Below, piece by piece: positions 1 through 5,642 of a stretch of DNA of 7,839 nucleotides. Source of the stretch: an uncultured Actinomycetes bacterium (GTDB taxonomy: Bacteria > Actinomycetota > Thermoleophilia > Miltoncostaeales > Miltoncostaeaceae); NCBI GenBank assembly GCA_937862675.1, contig CALMEC010000446.1, positions 1 to 7,839 of the forward strand, in the 5' to 3' direction. The first letter of the stretch is position 1, and every line of letters begins with the position of its first letter. Below the pieces are notes generated by a model. The model saw only the letters and a program-made list of their open reading frames with translations. It made no database searches and was not told the origin of the DNA. The translations under genes and the position numbers were made by a program.

Positions 1-264
1 CAGGAAGATGGCGTGCAGGCCGGTGACATGGAACAGCGGGATGCCCAGCAGAGTCACGGCCTGGCCCCCGCCGGCGGCCGGGGCCGCCACCGTCCCCTCC
101 AGCATCGCCGCCGCGCCGTCGAGCTCCCACGACAGCAACGCGCTGAGGACCGCGCGATGGGTCGACAGCACGCCCTTTGGAAATCCCGTCGAGCCGGAGG
201 TGTAGAGCATCAGGGCGTCGTCGTCGGGCGCGATCGGCGGCAAGGGTCCGCGTCGCGGCGTCGC
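1..264 (-). other. Acyl-CoA synthetase / AMP-binding enzyme fragment, 3' part of the chimeric frame
   Basis: This segment encodes the phosphate-binding core of an adenylate-forming enzyme. It has DDDALMLYTSGSTGFPKGV followed by STHRAV, then after a variable stretch TLLGIPLFHVTGLHAIFL. This is the usual spacing in fatty-acyl-CoA or steroid-acid CoA ligases, which activate a carboxylic acid with ATP and transfer it to CoA. The roughly 170-200 residues that normally precede this motif are missing and RecN takes their place, so no complete ligase is encoded from this side. The right boundary is approximate. The junction sits somewhere near 255-285, where a sequence such as DEVLARA would suit either family. 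The domain is clear; the substrate is unknown because the specificity region lies outside the window. Confidence 0.85.
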
Positions 265-1269
265 CGCCCGCGCCAGGACCTCGTCCGTCCCCGGGCCGTA
301 TCGCCGTGACAGACGGTCGTAGGTCGCCAGCCGGTCCTCCACGAAGTCGAGGCGTGCCGGATCGGCCTCCAGCGACGTGAGATACCCGCGGATCTCGCCC
401 GATGCGTCCTGGAGGAGCGCCTCCACCTCCCGCAGCCGATCGCGGGGGCCGGCGAGCTGCGGATCGACGTCCACCACGCCGTCCAGCTCGTGGCCGGCGA
501 CCCCGACGCCGTCGAGCGCACCGCCCTCACCGGACTCCGGCGCGAGGGCCTCGGCCGCACCGTGGGCCGCCGCCATCAGCCGATCGACGTGCCGAAGACG
601 GTCGCGCTCCACCCGGAGGGCCGACTCGTCCTCCGAGGAGAGTTCGGCCGCATCGACGGCCGCGACGAGTTCCTCCAGCGCGGCGCGTTCGCGTTCGGCC
701 TCGTCCCGGCGACGCCGTATCTCGTCGATCTGACGCTCCAATGTACGCACATCGCGGCGCAGGCCGGCCAGTTCCCGGGCCATGCCCTGCGCTGCCGGTC
801 CGGCGTAGGCGTCGAGGATCGCGATCTGGGTGGAGCCGCTGACCAGCCGTCGCCCCTCATGCTGCGACGAGAATCGCACCAGGCGACCGGCGATCGAGGC
901 CGCCGCGGCACGGGTGGTCGTCTGACCGTCGATCAACGCGCGGGCACGTCCCTCCGACGGGACCCGCCGGGCCACGACGACCTCGTCCGGGGCGTCCACC
1001 AGGTCGCGCGCCGCGAGTGCGGGGTCATCGTCCTCCAGGTCCGTCCAGAAGGCCTCAGGCAGTGCGAGCGTCGCCTCCACCAACGCGTGGCGCGCACCGG
1101 GACGCACCGCCTTGGAGTCGGCGCCGCCCCCGACCAGGAGCGACAGGGCCTGGGCGACCACCGTCTTGCCCGCACCCGTCTCGCCGGTGATCGCGGTAAG
1201 GCCCGGGGCCGGCTCGATCTCCGCCTCGTCGATGACGACCAGTCCCCGAATGCCGAGACGCCGGATCAT
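1..1269 (-). CDS. recN: RecN N-terminal part fused in frame to an acyl-CoA ligase fragment (runs off left edge)
   Basis: RecN is an SMC-like ATPase in DNA double-strand-break repair. Reading down from ATG at 1269, the frame stays open for 423 codons to base 1. Residues 1-335 are RecN: the start MIRRLGIRGLVVIDEAEIEP, Walker A GETGAGKT (29-36), the SQHE segment (135-138), a charged coiled-coil arm (about 160-230) and the LEADPARLDFVEDRLA region (300-315) followed by SRRYG. After about residue 335 similarity to RecN stops. Residues 349-423 are the AMP-binding core of an ANL-superfamily ligase (YTSGSTGFPKG, then PLFHVTG). The RecN C-terminal half, with ABC signature, Walker B and D-loop, is absent from the window, so this product cannot be a working RecN. 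The ATG overlaps the nadK stop by 4 bases (ATGA); no strong ribosome-binding site is seen, so translation is probably coupled. Whether the join is biological or an assembly artefact cannot be decided here. The RecN call is secure; the integrity of the gene is not. Confidence 0.85.
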   Translation of the reverse strand, partial: MIRRLGIRGLVVIDEAEIEPAPGLTAITGETGAGKTVVAQALSLLVGGGADSKAVRPGARHALVEATLALPEAFWTDLEDDDPALAARDLVDAPDEVVVARRVPSEGRARALIDGQTTTRAAAASIAGRLVRFSSQHEGRRLVSGSTQIAILDAYAGPAAQGMARELAGLRRDVRTLERQIDEIRRRRDEAERERAALEELVAAVDAAELSSEDESALRVERDRLRHVDRLMAAAHGAAEALAPESGEGGALDGVGVAGHELDGVVDVDPQLAGPRDRLREVEALLQDASGEIRGYLTSLEADPARLDFVEDRLATYDRLSRRYGPGTDEVLARAATPRRGPLPPIAPDDDALMLYTSGSTGFPKGVLSTHRAVLSALLSWELDGAAAMLEGTVAAPAAGGGQAVTLLGIPLFHVTGLHAIFL

Positions 1270-2147
1270 GGACGCCCGAACTTCTCCCGGTAGCGGCGGT
1301 AGAAGGACGACTCGGGGAAGATGCCGAGATGCACGGGGTCACCGAGCAGGTCCATGGTGATGGAGCGTCCCGGTCCCAGCGCTCCGATGCGCTTGCCGTC
1401 GGCGTGGATGTCGCAGTTGCCCGTGGTGCCCGAGTTGGTGACCGTGAAGGTCTCGTCCGGCGCCAGGACCAGCGGACGGGCGTCGAGGTGATGTGCCGCC
1501 AGGAAGGAGATGACGTAGCAGCGTACGCCCCACGACACCGTCGGACCGCCGACGGCGAGGTTGTATGCCGTCGATCCGACGGGCGTGGACGAGACCATCC
1601 CGTCGCAGCGCACGTTGGCGACCTGCTCACCGTCCACCGCGAAGGTCAGGTCCGCCAGGCGTGCGTCCGAACCACGCAGGAGCGCGAGGTCGTTGACGGC
1701 GGCGGCCTCCCCCTCCGCCCACGTCGCGCGCAGAGACGGCAGCGAGAGGCTGATGTACTCACCGGCCAGGGCGCGGTTGAGCCCGGACTCCAGGTCGGCC
1801 GGCTCGATTGACGCGAGGAAGCCGACGCGGCCGTAGTTGATGCCGATGACCGGGGCACCGGTCTTCGCCTCACGCGTGAGCGCGCGGAGGATGCTGCCGT
1901 CGCCCCCGAGGACGAGGACGAGGTCGCTGCCGTCACCCGTGAGGTCGGTCCCCGAGGACCGGGTGTAGCCGGCCAGGATCTCGTGCTTGCGCGCCTCGCG
2001 TTCGGGGACGAGGATCTCGACGTCGGCCGAGTCCAGGAGCGAGATGACGGCCGGAAGCACGTGGTTGGTGACGTCGGGGGCCTGATGCGTCAGAAGCAGG
2101 ACCCGCTTCACGGGCCCGGACCCGGACTGCACGGAGATGTCTCTCAT
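1266..2147 (-). CDS. nadK: NAD kinase
   Basis: Phosphorylates NAD to NADP with ATP or polyphosphate in the cytoplasm; it is the cell's source of NADP. The 293-aa product is of normal family length. Visible motifs are the GGDG loop (81-84) within LVLVLGGDGSILRA, GINYGRVGFLA (102-112), an NDL variant of the usual Asn-Glu site (152-154), the DGMVSSTPVGSTAYNLAVGG block (182-201) and a C-terminal ADGKRIG (249-255). The glutamate of the usual NE motif is an aspartate here. The ATG at 2147 is supported by a strong GGAGG at 2155-2159, 7 bases upstream. A GTG at codon 13 (VKRVLLLTHQ) would also fit a shorter family start but lacks that support. The gene overlaps the tlyA stop and the recN start by 4 bases each. 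This is the tlyA-ppnK-recN order known from mycobacteria. Confidence 0.95.
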   Translation of the reverse strand: MRDISVQSGSGPVKRVLLLTHQAPDVTNHVLPAVISLLDSADVEILVPEREARKHEILAGYTRSSGTDLTGDGSDLVLVLGGDGSILRALTREAKTGAPVIGINYGRVGFLASIEPADLESGLNRALAGEYISLSLPSLRATWAEGEAAAVNDLALLRGSDARLADLTFAVDGEQVANVRCDGMVSSTPVGSTAYNLAVGGPTVSWGVRCYVISFLAAHHLDARPLVLAPDETFTVTNSGTTGNCDIHADGKRIGALGPGRSITMDLLGDPVHLGIFPESSFYRRYREKFGRP

Positions 2148-2938
2148 GGCTCTACCTCCGCGGCTGTGGATGCGGCGGCGGCGATGTCGAGGTCACCGGG
2201 CCGCGCCGTGTCGTTGTCGGCGTTGACGAAGAATTCGCGATTGCCCTTGGGTCCCCGCAGATGGCTTGATGCGATGGCTCGGATGATCGCCCCCCCGGCG
2301 TTCATGGCGTGCGCCACGTGCATGATGGCATCCCGGTGGGCCTCCGGGTCGCGGACCACCCCTCCGGATCCGACGCGGGCGCGGCCGACCTCGAACTGCG
2401 GCTTGACCAGGATGACGGCACGGTAGGCGTCGGCCATGAGCGGCGCGATCGCGGGCCACACCGTGGCCACCGAGATGAACGCCACGTCGCACACGACGAG
2501 ATCCGGCTGGTACGGAATGTCGCCGGGCACCAGGTGGCGCGCGTTGGTGCGCTCCATCACGGTCACCCGGGGGTCGTTGCGCAGGCTCCAGTCCAGCTGC
2601 CCGTATCCGACGTCCACGGCGATCACCGATGCGGCACCGCGCTTCAGTACGCAGTCGGTGAACCCTCCTGTCGAGGCGCCCACATCGAGCACGTGGCAGC
2701 CGGTGACGTCGATGTCGAAGTCGTCGAGGGCTCCTGCGAGCTTCTCGCCGCCGCGCGAGACGAACGGCGGCCGCTCGGTCATCTGGATGTCCGCGTCCTG
2801 GTCCACTTGCATGGACGGTTTGTCCGCGGTGCGGCCGTCCACACGGACGGATCCGGCGACGATGGCGGCCTGTGCGCGGGCGCGCGTGGGAAGAAGCCCC
2901 CGCTCGACGAGGGCGACATCAAGACGGACACGGGACAT
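2144..2938 (-). CDS. tlyA: TlyA-type rRNA 2'-O-methyltransferase (S4 domain plus FtsJ-like domain)
   Basis: TlyA methylates ribose 2'-OH groups of 16S and 23S rRNA with S-adenosylmethionine. In mycobacteria it makes ribosomes sensitive to capreomycin and is also reported as a haemolysin. The 264-aa protein has an N-terminal S4 RNA-binding domain (about 3-60: RLDVALVERGLLPTRARAQA, later VRVDG) and a Rossmann methyltransferase domain with SAM loop DVGASTGGFTD (85-95). The 2'-O-methyltransferase K-D-K-E tetrad appears as K66 (SRGGEKL), D151 (CDVAFIS), K179 (LVKPQFE) and E235 (NREFF). ATG at 2938 was chosen because MSRVRLDVALVERG matches the family start; the frame is open further up to 3112, but that extension has no family similarity. 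A TAGAAT box 8 bases upstream suggests a leaderless transcript. This is the first gene of the tlyA-nadK-recN operon, overlapping nadK by 4 bases. Confidence 0.94.
   Translation of the reverse strand: MSRVRLDVALVERGLLPTRARAQAAIVAGSVRVDGRTADKPSMQVDQDADIQMTERPPFVSRGGEKLAGALDDFDIDVTGCHVLDVGASTGGFTDCVLKRGAASVIAVDVGYGQLDWSLRNDPRVTVMERTNARHLVPGDIPYQPDLVVCDVAFISVATVWPAIAPLMADAYRAVILVKPQFEVGRARVGSGGVVRDPEAHRDAIMHVAHAMNAGGAIIRAIASSHLRGPKGNREFFVNADNDTARPGDLDIAAAASTAAEVEP
2155..2159 (-). promoter_or_regulatory. Ribosome-binding site of nadK
   Basis: A perfect GGAGG on the minus strand lies 7 bases before the nadK ATG, inside the last codons of tlyA. It is the clearest Shine-Dalgarno in the window and favours the ATG at 2147 over the internal GTG. 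Other junctions here mostly have weak sites and depend on overlap. Confidence 0.75.
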
Positions 2939-2960
2939 TCCGGCCGATTCTAGTGTCCCG
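2931..2960. repeat. Inverted repeat flanking the tlyA -10 box and start codon
   Basis: CGGGACA (2931-2937) and TGTCCCG (2954-2960) are perfect 7-base inverted arms separated by 16 bases. On the minus strand the left-hand arm overlaps the tlyA ATG and the spacer contains the TAGAAT box. It could be an operator that covers the promoter, or chance in GC-rich DNA. Confidence 0.4.
2947..2952 (-). promoter_or_regulatory. Candidate -10 box of a leaderless tlyA promoter
   Basis: The minus strand reads TAGAAT, with its last base 8 bases before the A of the tlyA ATG. That spacing would place the transcription start at or next to the start codon, the leaderless arrangement common in actinobacteria. No ribosome-binding site precedes this ATG, which fits. 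A -35 element is weak: GTGATTTCTG lies upstream, but nothing close to TTGACA sits at 16-18 bases. The box is enclosed by an inverted repeat described separately. Moderate support only. Confidence 0.45.
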
Positions 2961-3042
2961 CCCTCAGAAATCACGTGGCGGTTGCCGGCTGCATCACATG
3001 GCGACGCCGTGTCCCCGACCGCCGAGATATCCCGATACTCCG

Positions 3043-3077
3043 GCGGATCTCTCGTCCGTGCCTGACGGGAGATCCGC
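3043..3077. terminator. Stem-loop, 14-bp stem with one mismatch; possible terminator or 5' hairpin
   Basis: GCGGATCTCTCGTC (3043-3056) pairs with GACGGGAGATCCGC (3064-3077) around a 7-base loop (3057-3063); 13 of 14 positions are Watson-Crick. The odd pair is T-G on the plus strand and A-C on the minus strand. No T run follows on either strand, so it is not a classical intrinsic terminator, though actinobacterial terminators often lack one. It lies about 105 bases upstream of tlyA and about 490 bases past the xseB-like stop. A mobile-repeat relic is another reading. Confidence 0.4.
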
Positions 3078-3321
3078 TCGGCGACGGCATGCGAACTCCT
3101 GGCACGGGACACTCGATGATCGGTTCCGCGGACTCACGGCCGGTGCCCGCCACCGACGCGCGGATACCTACCTCGGACGGGCGAACCGACGTGCCCCTGG
3201 GCGCCAGGCGTGCGCTGCCATGGGTGTCCCGAGGGATCACGAATCGAGCGGACGAGTTGGTCGCCGAGGACGAGGCAGGCAGAGCACCGGCGTCCAGCAC
3301 GACGCACCCGAGCAGACATCG

Positions 3322-3361
3322 GGCGTGTCATGCCTGGTGCCAGGCACCGGACATGACACGC
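3322..3361. repeat. REP-like imperfect palindrome, copy 1
   Basis: This 40-base unit is identical to the one at 3421-3460 and in the same orientation. Bases 3323-3361 form a 39-base imperfect palindrome centred on A3342. Outer arms GCGTGTCATG and CATGACACGC pair perfectly; one C-A mismatch and one T-G pair follow; then GGTGCC pairs with GGCACC. An alternative inner hairpin is TGCCTGG-TG-CCAGGCA. Size, GTGCC/GGCAC core and intergenic location resemble REP elements spread by REP-associated tyrosine (Y1) transposases. That family link is from general knowledge, and no such transposase is in the window. Confidence 0.75.
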
Positions 3362-3420
3362 GAACGGACGGTCTTTCGAACCCCCTGCATATCCCGCATT
3401 TCCGATACGGAGGACTCAGA

Positions 3421-3460
3421 GGCGTGTCATGCCTGGTGCCAGGCACCGGACATGACACGC
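3421..3460. repeat. REP-like imperfect palindrome, copy 2
   Basis: This is a perfect copy of 3322-3361 in direct orientation with a 99-base period and a 59-base spacer that is not repeated. The identity ends sharply: the flanking bases differ on both sides (G/A before, G/C after), which argues for an element with defined ends. It lies about 110 bases beyond the stop of the xseB-like gene, so the hairpin could stabilise or end the 3' tail of the efp-to-xseB transcript. That role is inference. Confidence 0.75.
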
Positions 3461-3568
3461 CCGATCACCGACGATGCGGCCATGGGCCCGCAGGAGTCTC
3501 CGGACGGCACCGAACCCCCCATCCGGGATCGAGCAGGGAGACGCGGTCACCACGCGCCTCCGGCGACG

Positions 3569-3865
3569 TCAGCCGGCGGAGTCCTCCGCGGGCGGCGTCG
3601 CGGGATGGTCCGCTTCCGGGTCGGCCGGCGCCGTGTCATCCATCTCCGGCACGGCCGGACCCGCCTGCGCCGCGTCCTCGATCTCCCGGATCACCCGCTG
3701 AAGGGCGTCGCCGAGGGACGACGACAGATCCAGCGCCTCCTTGGCCAGCCGGTCGATGCGCTCCGAGTCGTCCCCTGCGCCGCGCAACTCGGCCGTGATG
3801 TCCTCCAGGCGGTCCACCAGCTGCTCCAGGCGCTCATGCGCTCCGGGGCCGGGATCCCCGTTCAT
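3569..3865 (-). CDS. Small helical protein resembling exodeoxyribonuclease VII small subunit
   Basis: A 98-aa cytoplasmic protein with no signal peptide or membrane segment. Residues 9-66 form a two-helix pattern: HERLEQLVDRLEDITAELRG, a short loop, then DRLAKEALDLSSSLGDALQR and a final IREIEDA. This recalls XseB, the small subunit that binds the exonuclease VII large subunit, whose signature is a RLE-xxV-xxLE first helix. The XseB loop with its basic/leucine pattern is only partly kept, and no xseA lies within the window. The C-terminal 30 residues are acidic, rich in Pro and Ala, and probably disordered. ATG at 3865 overlaps the nusB stop (ATGA) and follows GGGGGTGA at 6 bases, so the gene is real and co-translated with nusB. 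Position after nusB is where xseA/xseB occur in other phyla, which supports the assignment, but a lineage-specific helical protein is possible. Confidence 0.6.
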   Translation of the reverse strand: MNGDPGPGAHERLEQLVDRLEDITAELRGAGDDSERIDRLAKEALDLSSSLGDALQRVIREIEDAAQAGPAVPEMDDTAPADPEADHPATPPAEDSAG

Positions 3866-4275
3866 CGGGTCTCACCCCCGCGCACGACGGCGCCCAGGAT
3901 GCCGTTGACGAAGCGCCCCGCATCCGTCTGGCAGTACCGCGTCGCCAGCGACACCGCCTCATCGATGGCGACGGCGTCCGGGATGTCGTCGCGTCCGAGC
4001 ATCTCGTGGACGGCAACCCGCATGATGTTGCGCTCGAGCGGCGCGATGCGGTCCACGCTCCACCCGGACGCCGCACCGTCGATCAGGGTGTCGATGTGAT
4101 CGCGGCTCTGTGTCACACCGTCCACGATCTCCCGCGTGAAGTCGTTCAGCCCGAAGCCGCGCTCGCGCTCCGCGTTCTCCACGAGCTCGGTGAGCGGCAG
4201 CCCCGTCACGTCCTCCTGGTACAGGAGGAACACGGCCTGACGCCGTGCGTCTCGGCGACTCTCTCCGGCGTCCAT
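3862..4275 (-). CDS. nusB: Transcription antitermination factor NusB
   Basis: NusB, with NusE (ribosomal protein S10), binds boxA RNA and keeps RNA polymerase processive on rRNA operons. The 137-aa all-helical product has the expected length and landmarks: an N-terminal basic helix SRRDARRQAVFLLYQEDVTG (6-25), the FTREIVDGV segment, SGWSVDRIAPLERNIMRVAV (70-89), DDIPDAVAIDEAVSLA and a C-terminal TDAGRFVNGILG. The ATG at 4275 shares one base with the accC stop (TGATG), and the stop overlaps the next gene by 4 bases. No strong ribosome-binding site precedes it, so re-initiation from accC is likely. Placement downstream of efp and accBC is common across bacteria. Confidence 0.95.
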   Translation of the reverse strand: MDAGESRRDARRQAVFLLYQEDVTGLPLTELVENAERERGFGLNDFTREIVDGVTQSRDHIDTLIDGAASGWSVDRIAPLERNIMRVAVHEMLGRDDIPDAVAIDEAVSLATRYCQTDAGRFVNGILGAVVRGGETR

Positions 4276-5642
4276 CAGACCTGCGCGGCGGAACGCGAGA
4301 GCGACGGGAGCACCGCGACGTGCTCGGGGAGGTACGACGTCGTGTAGGTGCCGGCGCCGAAGTCGCGCTCGGCCGCGATGTCACGGAGGAGCCCGATGGT
4401 GGTGGCCACTCCCTGGATCTCGGTCTCCCCCAGTGCACGCGCCATGCGGCGCACGGTGTGAGGGCGGTCGGGTGCCCACACGCAGAGCTTCGCGACGAGG
4501 GAGTCGTAGTACGGCGGCACGACGCCGCCCTCCCGGCAGTAGGTGTCGACCCGGACCCCCGGCCCGAGCGCGAGCCGGAAGACGTTGAGGGGTCCGGCCG
4601 ACGGCATGAAGTCGCGGGACGGGTCCTCGGCGTTGATGCGGCACTCGATGGCCGCGCCGTTGACCGGGGCGATCCCCGTCAGCGAGAGCACCTCACCCTG
4701 CGCGACGCGCAGCTGCTCCGCCACGAGGTCGAGACCCGTGACGAGCTCGGTGACCGGGTGCTCCACCTGAAGACGGGCGTTGAGCTCCAGGAAGTAGAAG
4801 TTTCCTGTGGCATCGACGAGAAACTCCATGGTGCCGGCGCTCGTGTAGTTCCAGGTCTTGGCGGCGCGCAGGCAGGCCTCGTGCATGGCCGTGCGCGTGG
4901 CGTCCGGCAGGTTCGGCGCGGGGGCCTCCTCCACGAGCTTCTGGTGGCGCCGCTGGATGGAGCACTCGCGGTCACCGCAGACGAGAACGCCGCCCAGGCC
5001 GTCCGCGAGGATCTGCACCTCGACGTGACGCGCGCCCTCCAGGAGCTTCTCCACGTAGAGCGACCCGTCCGAGAACGCGGCGAGCGCCTCGCGCTGCGCG
5101 ACGTCGAAGGCCGTCGCGAGATCGTCCGCCGACTCGACGCGGCGCATGCCGCGCCCCCCACCGCCGGCGGCCGCCTTCAGGAGAACCGGATATCCCGCGG
5201 CGTCGGCCGCCGCGCGTGCCTCGTCGACAGACGAGACAGGCCCGTCCGATCCGGGGAGGACGGGGAGCCCCGCCTCCTGGGCGGCGATCTTCGCGTCGAC
5301 CTTGTCGCCCATCCGGCTCATGACGTCCGGGGACGGACCCACGAACGTGATGCCGTTCTCCGCGCATGCCCGGGCGAACTCCGGGTTCTCGGAGAGGAAT
5401 CCGTATCCCGGGTGGACCGCCGTGCATCCGGTGATCTGTGCGGCGCCGATGACGTTGCGGATGACCAGGTAGGACTCGTTGGCCGGCGGCGGACCGATGC
5501 AGACGGCCTCGTCGGCCAGGTCGACGGCCAGGCTGTCCACGTCGGCGGTCGAATACACGGCGACGGTCGGGATGCCCATCTCGCGCGCGGTCCGGATGAC
5601 CCGCACGGCGATCTCGCCCCGGTTGGCGACGAGCAGCTTCAC
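4275..5642 (-). CDS. accC: Acetyl-CoA carboxylase, biotin carboxylase subunit
   Basis: AccC carboxylates the biotin of the carrier protein using ATP and bicarbonate, the first half-reaction of malonyl-CoA synthesis. The 455-aa length equals that of stand-alone AccC. The protein runs from VKLLVANRGEIAVRVIRTAR through an ATP-grasp fold: HPGYGFLSEN (77-86), glycine-rich loop AAAGGGGRGM (157-166), RRHQKLVEEAPAP with K235, E273 in GTMEFL, E286 and N288-A289-R290 in LELNARLQVEHPVTE, and CRINAEDP with R335. The usual Thr of the NTR active-site motif is Ala here. The start is GTG at 5642, forming a 4-base GTGA overlap with the carrier gene stop; it puts the family's first residues right at the N-terminus. 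The immediate upstream partner carries the biotin domain. The carboxyltransferase subunits (AccA, AccD or AccD-type) are not in the window. The alternative, a propionyl- or pyruvate-carboxylase subunit, is less likely given the AccB-like neighbour. Confidence 0.94.
   Translation of the reverse strand: MKLLVANRGEIAVRVIRTAREMGIPTVAVYSTADVDSLAVDLADEAVCIGPPPANESYLVIRNVIGAAQITGCTAVHPGYGFLSENPEFARACAENGITFVGPSPDVMSRMGDKVDAKIAAQEAGLPVLPGSDGPVSSVDEARAAADAAGYPVLLKAAAGGGGRGMRRVESADDLATAFDVAQREALAAFSDGSLYVEKLLEGARHVEVQILADGLGGVLVCGDRECSIQRRHQKLVEEAPAPNLPDATRTAMHEACLRAAKTWNYTSAGTMEFLVDATGNFYFLELNARLQVEHPVTELVTGLDLVAEQLRVAQGEVLSLTGIAPVNGAAIECRINAEDPSRDFMPSAGPLNVFRLALGPGVRVDTYCREGGVVPPYYDSLVAKLCVWAPDRPHTVRRMARALGETEIQGVATTIGLLRDIAAERDFGAGTYTTSYLPEHVAVLPSLSRSAAQV

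Larger units (their letters stand above)
2939..3568. other. Repeat-bearing intergenic region between the two operons, no convincing gene
   Basis: About 630 bases separate the xseB-like stop from the tlyA start, in a window where all other genes overlap. Open frames exist on both strands but none has family similarity, a good start site or a sensible composition. The region holds, from tlyA outward, a candidate leaderless promoter with an inverted repeat, a 14-bp stem-loop (3043-3077), scattered copies of GTGTCCCG, a short CCTGG/CCAGG inverted repeat (3196-3208), and two identical REP-like palindromes (3322-3361 and 3421-3460). Its codon-free, hairpin-rich make-up looks like a site where small repeats have accumulated. 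It would have to contain the 3' end of the upstream transcript. Confidence 0.8.

Noticed and set aside
2939..3112. Longer start for tlyA, adding 58 residues
   Set aside because: The extension shows no family similarity and would cover the promoter and the stem-loop; TlyA proteins begin at the S4 domain, as with ATG 2938.
3370..3385. GGGGGTTCGAAAGACC on the minus strand, resembling a tRNA T-arm
   Set aside because: The bases flanking TTCGAAA do not pair and no acceptor or anticodon arm can be built around it.
3237..3458. 73-codon minus-strand frame with the repeated peptide SCPVPGTRHDTP
   Set aside because: The repeated peptide is simply the two REP-like palindromes translated; the rest has no similarity to a protein family.
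3322..3460. Two equal repeats as a possible minimal CRISPR array
   Set aside because: There are only two units, the 59-base spacer is too long, the repeats are near-perfect palindromes, and no cas gene is present.
3554..3583. CCGGC/GCCGG inverted repeat at the xseB-like stop, as terminator
   Set aside because: The arms are only five bases with no T run; this is expected often in DNA of this composition.
2975..4099. 374-codon plus-strand frame crossing the intergenic region
   Set aside because: It runs antisense through the xseB-like gene and nusB, reads through both palindrome copies, and shows no domain or plausible ribosome-binding site.
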